This document shows, piece after piece, positions 12,548-22,867 of a stretch of 36,484 nt of DNA. The stretch spans positions 374,416 to 410,899 of the forward strand of contig ML769404.1 of NCBI GenBank assembly GCA_009733575.1, written 5' to 3'. The notes below the pieces were generated by a model that was not told the origin of the DNA, ran no database searches, and saw only the letters and a list, made by a program, of their open reading frames with translations. A program made the translations under genes and the position numbers. How positions within the stretch are numbered: position 1 is the stretch's first letter; the number at the start of each line of letters is the position of its first letter. This DNA comes from Gymnopus androsaceus JB14 (Eukaryota; Basidiomycota; Agaricomycetes; Agaricales; Omphalotaceae).

Positions 12548-15500
12548 ATGCCATCCACCTCTCCATCCCGGGAGAAAGATAATCGTCATCCGTTTCCCAA
12601 TACTTCTTCTCCGAGTCGTCAGACGACATTGCCCACGGCTTCGAGCAGTCAACCTACGTCTGTTAATCCTACGCCGTACACTCTGGATTCCATCTTGGCC
12701 CAGCATGCCTCTGCGCCAGATCCAAAACTCGCAGCCCTCGATCAGGCTCTCTCCGAACGCAATCTGCTGTCTTCTCAAAACTCACAGCTCTGGAAGCTTA
12801 TAGAGAAGCAGAGATCGGGTTATAACCAGATTATGAAGGAATTGGAACGAGTCAGAAACGAGAGGGACACGTACAAGGCTCGGTTAGCAGTAGCTGCAGG
12901 CGGGGAGAAGAGACTGCCCAGTCGAGAGCGTGTGCCAAAGCAAAGCCTTGATAGCTTTGTTACCGACAATAGTGACCACAATCCTCGCCAGAACCTCACG
13001 AGATTTTATTCAGAAGACCAAGGTTCGCTCTCTCTTTCCTTTTTTTCCGTCTCTTTCATGCTCATCATTTGGTAGTTACGCCCCGCACGAACTCACATAA
13101 TTTACAATCAACTCGATCCCAGGATCCCTTGTCGAATTCTTCACTTACTTCGACTTCATCTTCTTCCCTCGCAACAAATTCAGCTGCTTCTTCTAGCACC
13201 AATCTTAGCACCTCGCAGCAGCCTTCGTCTCGCTTACCTCCACTCACCGTTCCTCCTCGTCCTGACGTTCTGCCAGAACTATCTGCTACGCAGGACACCC
13301 CTCCTCACTCCTTCAATACCGCTACTCCCAAGTACTCCCATTTCGTGCACGGCTACAATGACTCTATCATGTCATCACTTTCCTACAGTTCCAGTTCCAG
13401 CTCTACCAAACCCTCCGTATACCCGCGCAAAAGTAGCTTTACGGAGAGTGTTACCAGCTTGAGCACAAACGAGGCAGAAGGAATTACCGGTAGCGCTTAC
13501 GCTGGCCTGGCGACTGGAGGCAAATTCGAGTATGCTTCCCAGCTCACGCCTCAGACTGCCCCCGCCGATTATTCTTCCAACCCTCTTTATACCCCGACCA
13601 CTCCTCATGTTCAGGAACCGATTGCTGCTCCGCAGATCTTCACATCACTTCCCACTCCCACTGCTCAAGACCGCGATCGACTTGCTTCGCCTGCTTCCTA
13701 CAAATCAGGCAGCAACAACCTCGCTGCTTTGTCCCCAGCGATGAATACTCCGCTTTCCCGAGACTCTCGTATATCGCTCCCCGATGAAGCAAGGCAGTAC
13801 ATTGCCAATATGACCGAGTCGCCAGCACCGAGTCCCAGAGTTGATGCGTTCAACAAGACATCATCCTCATTATCGCAGTCTTTTGTCCCAGTCTCACCAG
13901 GTCGTGATAAGGACCAAGAATTTTTGGATATGAGCGATGAGGACGATGATGGAGATGATGAGGACGATGAAGACGGGGAGGACGATGACTATGAGGTTGT
14001 TTCCGCCTCTGGCTCAACTCCCGCCCCATCAGCCATCGCCGAATCTTCCCAGGATGCTATTCAATCAGGATCTTCATCCTCATCCTCCATATCAGCAGTG
14101 CCACCTCGTTCGACTAGTAGACCACACGTCACAATAACGGACAACTTCCCTGCTCCGCCATCTACAATGTCTCCTCATGCCGAGGCGAGAGCAGAAGCAG
14201 CGTACCAGCGTCAGTTGACAGCTGACTCTCAAGGGCAACAATTTTCATCGTCGCCTGCTTACCAGCGGTCGACCGATGACCTTCGTCCCCAACAGCTTGA
14301 GACACAGAATCTTCCTACCTCCACAATGGGTAACGCTGCACCCTCGCCCGCAGGCTTTTTCCGCGCCCTTCCCCTACTACCGACCGACCTTCCTCGCACC
14401 AAAATCAACGTCTCGCATTCGTATGTTCGGCCAAACGACCGTGGCAAGGAGGTTCTTTCGTTTATCGTACACGTGGATCCTGGAAATGGAAAGGAAGGTT
14501 GGAAAGTCGAGAAGATGTATAGTGACGTGTTGAACTTGGATCAGAGAGTCAGAACTAGTGTCGGGAAGAGCGTTGGAAAAAAGATTGCCACTTTACCTGA
14601 AGGAAAGCTATGGAAGGACCACGCACCTGCGAAGGCTGACCAACGAAAGGTGTTTATACTCACTCCTCTCTCGTAAATTGATATCTGATTCTCTTCCCTA
14701 CAGGCTGTATTGGAGACCTATCTCCAAACTCTAATCAACCTTCCTGTCAAGAGTAATGACGAGGTCATTGCCTTCTTCACTACCGACATTGTTAAGGAAA
14801 CCATGCAACCGGTAATGCAGGCAGGACATAAGGAAGGGTATCTCACAAAGCGAGGAAAGAATTTCGGAGGGTGGAAAACACGTTACTTTGTCTTGCAAGG
14901 TCCGGTGTTGGAATATTTCGATTGCGTGCGTTTATATTTCTTTAATAGCTTTCAGCTCCTTATCACCTTTTATCGCAGCGTGGTGGCACACATCTAGGCT
15001 CAATCACCGTTGCCGGAGCACAAATTGGCCGACAGCAACGCAGTACCTCCACCTCTTCTACGGATGAAGAAAAGGAATACCGACATGCCTTTCTCATCGT
15101 TGAGGCGAAGAAGGGGCCAGGTGGTAATCATCCTCGGCACGTACTTTGTGCTGAGAGTGACAACGAACGGGACAGTTGGGTAGAGATTCTTGTGCGGTAT
15201 TTCACTGGAACATACAGCGAAGAGCCTGTAGCGTATGCTCCTTCCTCTGCTACACCACAGTACTCCAATGGCGCCAGTCAAGCAGCTCCGCGGACCAGTG
15301 TATCGACTGATCCTGTGAGAAAACCTTCACGAGGCATGTCCAAAGATGATGCTACGAAAATGTCGGATACTATCAACACCAAGATGTTCTCCCGACCTTC
15401 ACAGGACGATTATTCTTCATCGAGTCCTTCAAACCCCATTCCTATTCCAATCGATAGTCGTATGTCTGAACGAGCGCAACAGGTACAACCTTCTAGCCTT

Positions 15501-17146
15501 CCAGACTCATCACCCTTGTCGAATCCTCCTCCTCTAGAGTCTGGTCAACGTGCGAGCTCCGAGATGGGTCATTACCCCGATATCCAAACAGTGCGCGCTC
15601 AACAGCATCGTCAGTCTCCAGAGTTGCACCGTCAAGCTCCCAAGCAGCACGCTTCCAACTCTCACTCGTCACCTGTCGGGACGACACCCTCAGAGCGTGT
15701 TCCGTCCCCGGAAAAGATGGAAAGCAAGGTCAAAATTTCCGGACCAATGAACGGCGCACCCATCCCTGCGGGTTACAAATTTGGCAAGGACGCTCCGCCG
15801 GCGGAAGCTGTTGCCCTTTTGTCACCAAGCCCTAACGATAGGCGAGAAAAGGCTAAATCCCGGTCATTCTGGGGATTCGGGAGACCCGGAGCTGGAAGTG
15901 GAGGAGGTGGTGTCGGTGAGTCGGATTTGTTTTACCCTATCGATGATTCTAACTTTCTTGGATTAGCTATACCTTCGGCTACATTTGTGCCTCGCGCTGT
16001 CTTTGGCGTCAATCTCGAAGAGTCTCTTGACGTTGCTCAAATTGCCAATCTCCCTGCAATCGTATTCCGGTCTATTCAGTATCTAGAGTCCAAGAAAGCA
16101 GATCAAGAGGAAGGAATATACCGTCTCAGCGGAAGCTCCGCGGTCATCAAGTCATTGAAAGACCGTTTTAATATGGGTAAGCATGTACGATCCTCAGGAA
16201 TGGAAGGTTACTAATCCGATATATTGTAGAGGGAGACGTCGATCTGTTGGCGTCGGATGAATATTGGGATCCTCATGCTATCGCCGGGTTACTCAAAAGT
16301 TTCTTACGCGAGTTGCCTTCCAGCATCCTGACTCGTGAACTGCACATGAGATTCCTAGCGGTCATAGGTATAGTAGTTTCCAATCCCAGCAACCACCCTT
16401 CTAACGTCTCTCTAGACTTTGTCGACCCTCAGGAGCGAATCAAAGAGCTGTCGCAGCTGATTGCATCCTTGCCCATTGCCAACTACAGCCTTCTTCGAGC
16501 GTTGACAGCGCACTTGATTCTCATCGTTCAGAATTCTTCTGTCAATAAAATGACGATGCGCAATGTCGGGATTGTGTTTAGCCCAACATTAGGCATACCT
16601 GCAGGTGTCTTCAGCTTAATGCTCGGAGAGTTCAATCGGGTGTTTAATGTTGACGCGGATAAAACACCTCAGGATCAGGATCTGGCTGAAGATGCAGAGG
16701 ACCCTGATAGACGGAATAGCAAGCGATACTCCGAAGGTGCTGCTGACAAACTCTTGGGCTTGTCTGGACGGTCGTTAAGATCAAGTGAGTTGCCAGTCTC
16801 TTTCGATATGATCCTTGTTGCTTACCTATGATCCATAGCGCCCGCTGAAGATGTCCAGTCTGACACTGATGAGTTTTCGATCCATGAAGATAGCGGCACA
16901 GACGCTGAAGTGACGGTCGAAACCGTGGAATCGTCGGGCGAAAGCCCAGTTGGACAAGACCATCTCGACCCATCGGTGACAAACGGCAAAGGAGGACGCG
17001 CTTCAAATCTCGCGGCTGGACGTGGACTGAACATATCTGTTTCTGACCGGGGTCATCGATACTCGCGAATGATGGGTCTCCCCACTTCTCCTCGACCGCC
17101 TCCTTCCCCTGGGGGTCACTCTTCGTCTCCATCACCTGCGCCGTAA
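12548..17146 (+). CDS. Rho GTPase-activating protein with PX, PH and RhoGAP domains (Bem3-like)
   Basis: Predicted 1410 aa. Introns at 13023-13075, 14650-14703, 14926-14978, 15916-15966, 16177-16229, 16368-16415 and 16785-16838 leave 4233 nt in one frame. Domains: an N-terminal coiled coil at residues about 74-115; a long Ser/Pro-rich linker with an acidic DEDDDGDDEDD patch; PX at about 600-710 (INVSHSYVRP, ATLPEGKLW); PH at about 722-830 (GYLTKRGKNFGGWKTRYFVL, ERDSWVEIL); and RhoGAP at about 1080-1265 with the arginine-finger motif EGIYRLSG and KSFLRELP. The PX-PH-RhoGAP order matches yeast Bem3, a Cdc42 GAP that binds phosphoinositides at sites of polarised growth. The 51-nt intron at 15916 has no stop and is divisible by three, so its retention would add 17 residues. 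It ends 225 bp from the convergent ATP10 gene. Confidence 0.93.
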
Positions 17147-17371
17147 TTATTTTTGTATGCTCCTTCTTTCTTGCCCTTGTTGGATCTGTACTGTACATAT
17201 GTATCATGAATATCTCACTTTTCTTTATTTTTTTTGTCGTACTGCTGCTTATCGGACATTGCATTGCCTTTGACTGTACTCGAGAGAGACAGACTCAATT
17301 TATATACCTCTGTCGACATACCCAAATAACACTTTGGATCACGAAAGATAGTAGTAATCACGTAGGCAGTC

Positions 17372-18217
17372 CTACTCCTTTCGCTTCACTCCAATAGGCG
17401 CACGCTTCTCCGCCCTGCCTAAAAGCATCCCTGTACAAACCTCCAACGCCCTAGCCTCTTCCACTGTTGCATCTCCACATCCAGCCCACCTTATCCTCAA
17501 GTTCTCATCCACTAGGTAGACGTACCCGACGCGATTGTTCGTTAAACCAATGGCCTCTTTGTCGTATTCAAAATGAAGGTTTTTAGCTGAATTGGACAAC
17601 AAGTAGTTGGAATGGAGCTCGGGAGGCACAGAGCGGCGTAAAGAAGAGAGAAAGAGCGAGACGAGGAGGGATTTGAGGATGTTTTCTTGGAGGTTTATTT
17701 GTATGTGCTGGAAGAGGGGATGTGAGGAGTACCGGTCGAGAGTGGGAGTGGTAAATGAAGAGGTGTGGATCTCTGATATTTTGGTGCTCAGCATACACAA
17801 CACTGTGATTTTGCCCAGACACATCTCGGTGGTATGGCGATCCGGGCCTCCGGAGAGCGGACGGCCAGCGATGTCGGGAAGGTAACGACTCGCATCCTCC
17901 CTAATCAGCACCCTCGGCGCAATCCACGTCTTGCCACCGTGACTCCGTGTGGCATTGAGATCGTGAAAATATCCTTTTGTTACGGCTTCTTTAACTAGAA
18001 ACCGCCTCTGCTCTAAAATAGCCTCATCATCCGTCAACACTTGTTTGAGCCTCTCCATCCGAGTAGCGTGTCGGATTTGCGGTTTGGTGAGGACACCGAG
18101 GGGGCGCGAGAGAGGTTTTAATTCGTCCGAATTCGTGGAGGTGGACGCGTATCTATACCATGAATGCAAAGAATAAGGCGTTCGTCGAGAACATGATGAG
18201 AGAGCCGGAGGAAACAT
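17372..18217 (-). CDS. ATP10: Mitochondrial ATPase assembly factor ATP10
   Basis: Single-exon gene of 281 aa. Yeast Atp10 is an inner-membrane protein that helps assemble subunit 6 into the Fo sector of ATP synthase. The N-terminus is basic and rich in Ser/Tyr (RRTPYSLHSWYRYAST), as expected of a mitochondrial presequence. Family features seen are YLPDIAGRPLSG, the GKITVLCMLSTKISEIH strand, NNRVGYVYLVDENLRIRWAG, and CGDATVEEARAL near the C-terminus. The length is typical of the family. It lies tail to tail with the RhoGAP gene, so the 225 bp between them must hold both 3' ends. Confidence 0.92.
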   Translation of the reverse strand: MFPPALSSCSRRTPYSLHSWYRYASTSTNSDELKPLSRPLGVLTKPQIRHATRMERLKQVLTDDEAILEQRRFLVKEAVTKGYFHDLNATRSHGGKTWIAPRVLIREDASRYLPDIAGRPLSGGPDRHTTEMCLGKITVLCMLSTKISEIHTSSFTTPTLDRYSSHPLFQHIQINLQENILKSLLVSLFLSSLRRSVPPELHSNYLLSNSAKNLHFEYDKEAIGLTNNRVGYVYLVDENLRIRWAGCGDATVEEARALEVCTGMLLGRAEKRAPIGVKRKE

Positions 18218-18628
18218 GCAAAAAACTGCCTGCCGCCTATACTAGATTTTGTCACACGTTCACTTGAACTTCGCGCTCATGTGCGTACGTGAAGCAATTT
18301 TTTCTTGACGCGTCTGTATAATATGGATTACCGCCATCAATACAACCAATCTTGATCTGAGCTGCTTTTTGGCCTCTAAGTACCTCCCGGACCAACGACA
18401 AGCCAACGAAAGCCCTTACAGGTACAGTATATTACAATCTTATGCTTTACATATAGAGTAATCAACCTATGTTTCCACAACAATTTCTCCTGCACCAAGT
18501 TTGCTACTTGCTCTCATCTACATACACGCGTTGGACTGCCCAGTTGAAGCATTTAATCCGCTTCTACGAAGTCTAGTAGCCTAGCATACTGAGGGAGCCG
18601 AGACCGGACAATCGAACCTTTGGAACAA
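18218..18628. other. Intergenic region upstream of ATP10
   Basis: No gene recognised. This stretch contains the ATP10 promoter on its left side. I saw no tRNA-like cloverleaf and no repeat. Confidence 0.5.
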
Positions 18629-18853
18629 CTAGAAATTTCTCTTGGAGCCCCAGATCTTCTGTCCAGTTGAATTGGGCTTAAGGACGCATCTTGGAATTAT
18701 CTCTGTATACGCCCAAACTACATAGGGGAGACTATGAGAAGGTTTTCTTCCAGTTGCAACCGCTGTGCTTGCCAGACGCCTTGGAGGTAAAGGTAGATGA
18801 GTGAATGTGCTGGGAGTGAATGTAGGAGATACGGCGGTGCGCCGCAGTTGCAT
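18629..18853 (-). CDS. Possible small mitochondrial-type protein
   Basis: A 74-residue frame starts MQLRRTAVSPTF and contains LPLPPRRLASTAVATGRK, an Arg-rich, acid-free N-terminal half that looks like a mitochondrial presequence. A 45-nt in-frame GT-AG candidate intron (starting GTAGTTTGG) would join SLPY to PNSTGQKIWGSK. It lies divergently about 190 bp upstream of the Het-C start. I do not recognise the family, and the frame is short enough to be chance. Confidence 0.3.
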   Translation of the reverse strand: MQLRRTAVSPTFTPSTFTHLPLPPRRLASTAVATGRKPSHSLPYVVWAYTEIIPRCVLKPNSTGQKIWGSKRNF

Positions 18854-19044
18854 GAAAGTAATGTAGCGACACGACGGAGATGAAAGAATTATACGAACAC
18901 TGAAATAAGAAACCAAAAACAACTCATTGAAACTCATTGACAAGACTAGATCATCCTAGATTGGCGCTGGACTCGGAACAGCTTCCGCCTCCGCCGCCAA
19001 GAAGTACCAAGACGTCACTAAGACTCACTTAACTTTGTACCATC

Positions 19045-22000
19045 ATGTCCAATCGCTTTTTCCTTTTCGTTCTTGTCATATTCGTCGTTTGCCTATCTGG
19101 AAACGGCGTCTTTGCTTTCGGTGCAGGTATGAATCAAAGAAGAAAAGAATTCAGATAATCTAAAATGAAAAAATTAAAGGGAATATTCCTTCCTTCGCCT
19201 ATCTAGAGGGTAAAGGTACGACTTTGATCTGCTCCAACCCGATACTTTGATCCACGGTTCAAACAGCTTTCCGTCACGGAGATGTGGTACGCAGAAAACA
19301 CAGGCGATGGTCCGATACCAACTCACTTGCCCCATTCAGGAAGATGCTCTCGCCGACCTACTAAAGAAAGTTGGCGGAGGGTTTGCGTTTGCCAGTGTCA
19401 TCGGTAAAGGTGGTTCCAAATTCAATGGTTTGGATATAAAGCGCGTATATTTTGGTAATTGGCTTCGGGATTACAGCCAGGTGCGTGCGCATGCCCCGAT
19501 TGACACTCGATGATGATTCTTGACTTCGACTGTAGGCTGTAGATATTGCTGGTTTGAAAAAGCTCCCTTTACAGACCATTATAAATCTCTGCATGGTGCT
19601 CGGATTCTTGGTATGCCAAGTACTTTCATACTAGAACACAGCTCAACAACCCCACAGGCTCATGGCTATGCTACTCATGAATTCGAGGTTACCGTAGAGC
19701 GTCTGGGTGTCTATCTTCCAACTGAACATATCGATAATCCAAAAGGTCCATCTTATCATATCTGCTTGTATGTGACTAACCCCTCGACCTTCAGGCTACG
19801 GAGAAGGTGAAGACGCGAGGACATATGATTCTCGATTGAGAGGACCAGTTGATGTAGGTTCTGTTATTATCTTTCATGCAAGGCATAATTTATATTCCAA
19901 CATCAGCCTAGGGAGCTCGACATTGATCCTCATACGGGGATGAAAAACTACATCGCAAATGAATCGGGCGGTTGGGATACATCGAAAGCTCTAGTTCGTC
20001 GCACGCTTGAAAGATGTATTCAATTGGGGAGGCAGCACCGTGCTCAAGACAGAAAAGAAGATCTGTATGAAGCATACCGACTTCTCGGCCAAGCAGTACG
20101 TCCATATCCCGATAATTCTTCGCAACCTATGGATTCTTTTTTTCTAGATGCACACGCTCGAAGATTTCCCCGCTCATTCAAACTTTTGCGAACTTGCTTT
20201 GGTCTCAATGGGACACTCAGATGTGTTTACTCATGTCGGTGACCAAGTGCGCGTTCACGCGCCAGGGGGAAGGATGGTCGCGCCCATCGTTACTGGTCTG
20301 TTACTCTTCAGGTCTTAACTCACCGACTGATGATTATCACAGGTACTTTTGGCTCCAGTGATTTTATTCATTCGTTGTTGGGCGGTGGGTACATGTTTTT
20401 ATGAGTCACGTACTGTTTTAACGCGTTATATGTAGAGGCAACCGACCATTTGAGTGAAGCTTCCGTCACCGATCTGAGCAAAGAATTCGATAAAGCTCGA
20501 AGCATCCAACAACGCTCCGGACCTGGTGGGGCTGGAGCCGATCCTTCTACTATTCTCCGTGATCTATTCTTTTCGATGCCTGGTGGTTCTGGCAGTGAGA
20601 TGGCTCGTGAGATGGATAGCGTTGAGCGCATTCGAGCAGGACCACAGCAAGGAGGGAAACGCCCAGAGGACATGAACCCGCAAGAGTTGCATGCTGTTAT
20701 CTGGCAGGTCTTGACATTCCGTGATTCCGTAATGAAAAAGGTCGAGAAGACAATCGGTATGTCACATTCCCGCCCGTGCTAGTCGGTTTATCTACGTTCT
20801 TTCACAGAGAGGATACCCGGCTTGGAAAAAATAGTTGAGAAAATCTCCAACTCGATTTCTGGTATGGTGTATTTCAAGTTTTGCTGGGAAACGTGCTGAA
20901 TGCCAATCTAATTAGTCTTTATCTTCACCACGTTGGAGGTAGGCCAATCAGTCCTTTTGGCTTTCAGCCTGCTCACGGCCAAAAAAAAAGCCCTTTATCA
21001 AGCCTTTGTTGAAAAACTGCTACAAGCGGGCTGCAATCGGTCTCTGGCGAAGTAATTGACAAGCAGGACCAGTATGAGGTGTTCAACGATCCTAGAGCAG
21101 TAAGTTTCTCCTTCTTCCAAACACGATAGTGGCTCAATTTGTTTTCAGAGCGGTGAGTGTTCAGACTCCCAAGAATCGTCACATTATACTAAACTCGCGG
21201 TTTAGATCCTACCCACAGTTTTTTAAGCAAAGATCATTTTAATTTGATTCTGAATGAACCTGTGCGTTGTCTTTTTGTCCCAATCTGATCAATCGTCTCA
21301 TGTCGTTTAGGCTGGTCATCTTGCTAGAATAATCGTCGTACGTGCCTCAGCTTGCAAACAGCGCAGAATTCCTTACTCTGCGACCAGATCCACACAGTCA
21401 CTCTCATTGTAAAAGCTTGGGACGATACCTCCGTTAATGTTCATCAATTGACAGAGGAAGTTGTATCTTGCTTGTGTGTAACTCATGCCACTTTTCTTGC
21501 TTATTCTAACCGATTATATTTTCTAGGTTTCACCCAGATTTTCCTAACCGCTCATCTAAAATTCAAGCTGAAATGCTGCAGTACATGCAAACATGGGTTC
21601 AACAACTTGGCTCAAACCAACATGCTACTCTCAGCCGTCTAACAAAGAACGCTGTCAGGAATCACGAGAACATTCGTCAAGCTGGAGATGGTGGTAGTGC
21701 TGCTGCTCAAGGCACTTTTGCTTATAACCAAGGTGTACAAGCTCAGCACGAAGTGCAAGGTTATTTGCATCAGGTACCTGGCGTGGCGCAAGCGCAATCC
21801 CTTTTGGGAAAATTCGACGGTGGAAACAGAAGGGATCTGCCAACTGGTGCTCCTCTTGCCCCGGCCCGCGCGCCTCCTTCAACCTCAGCGATGCCCAGCA
21901 GTGGAACTACTCACTATGCTCCTCCACCTGGCCCACCAATGCAAGGATATTCCCCTTCTTATAGTTCCCCGCCTCCAACGTTTCCTGCTTCTGCCCCACC

Positions 22001-22295
22001 GTTCCCAGGTAGCGAGCCCGACAGCGGAGGATATGGTGGACATCATCATCATCACGGGCACCATCATCAGCACCAGGCTCATTATCCTCCTCCGCCTGGA
22101 GGACCACCGAGACCACCAAGTTTCCCGCAGTCGACGCCGTATGGCCCTGCTGGCGATGGCCCATCTTTCCCTGGAGCTGATCCTTACAATCAACAGGCTC
22201 CTCAGTTCCCGAACGCTGCTCCGAGTTTCCCACCCTCGAGTGGAGGTGGAGGTTATAACCCTTACTATGGAGGAAATCCCAATCAAGGTTGGTAA
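19045..22295 (+). CDS. Het-C family protein (heterokaryon incompatibility Het-C), one-base frameshift in exon 14
   Basis: Nineteen exons give 2329 nt, one base over a multiple of three; 775 aa if the extra base is ignored. A signal peptide is clear (RFFLFVLVIFVVCLSGNGVFA, about residues 4-24). Conserved Het-C stretches follow: GGGFAFASVIGKGGSKFNG, RVYFGNWLRDYSQAVDI, HGYATHEFEVT, QAMHTLEDFPAHSNFCELAL, GHSDVFTHVGDQVR, QYEVFNDPRA and DPTHSFLSKDHFNLILNEPAG. The C-terminal ~150 residues are Pro/Gly-rich with a His cluster (GGHHHHHGHHHQHQ). In Neurospora, het-c alleles control vegetative incompatibility; basidiomycete orthologues are widely conserved but their role is unproven. The join between PFIKPLLK and TATSGLQSV requires dropping one A from the A5 run at 21012-21016. 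A 4-nt micro-exon AGCG lies at 21149-21152. The frame otherwise holds throughout. Confidence 0.9.
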
Positions 22296-22867
22296 ATAAA
22301 GATTCAAGCTGGTATTGGTGTACGTCTATCATTAAATTGTTCACTAATAAACAGACGAAGTAATGTATGTTGTAGTAGACTACGTACAGCGAGAGCGAAA
22401 CGCTTCGACAACATTCAATGTATAACACAGCTCGTTGAAGAAAGAAAAACGTCGGTTCTAGGTCCTTCAGCTGAAGAATCTATATTCAGAAAGCATTTCG
22501 TCGATATATGGCACGAATGACAATTTTGTGTATTTTGTAGGCAAGATTGTTCTGAAATTTGAACGGTTAGATAGTTTTCTTTTCATTGATATGGAAGTTG
22601 GAAACGAGGTTAGTACTACTACATACAAGCTACAAATGATAAATAATTATTGCGCGAAACAAGAAACCTTGAGATAGGTTCGGTTACAATGATACATATC
22701 GAGAAACCCAGAAAGGCCGAACCATTTGGTGCAAAGGAAGGTAGCATGCAAGAAGCAAGAAGGAATGTGATGATGCAAACGAAAATACTTTTTTTCCGAG
22801 GTATGAAACAGAAGCACTCGAAAGAGCAAGTGTTATTATATACTTTCAGTAAAAATCAAAACCTTTA
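22296..22867. other. Intergenic region between convergent genes
   Basis: This stretch contains the 3' ends of Het-C (+) and of the AT-hook gene (-). It is AT-rich and I see no further gene or repeat in it. Confidence 0.6.

Noticed and set aside
21688..22307. Long alternative frames on both strands over the Het-C tail
   Set aside because: Low-complexity Pro/Gly-rich sequence leaves several frames open; only one continues from the conserved Het-C exons.
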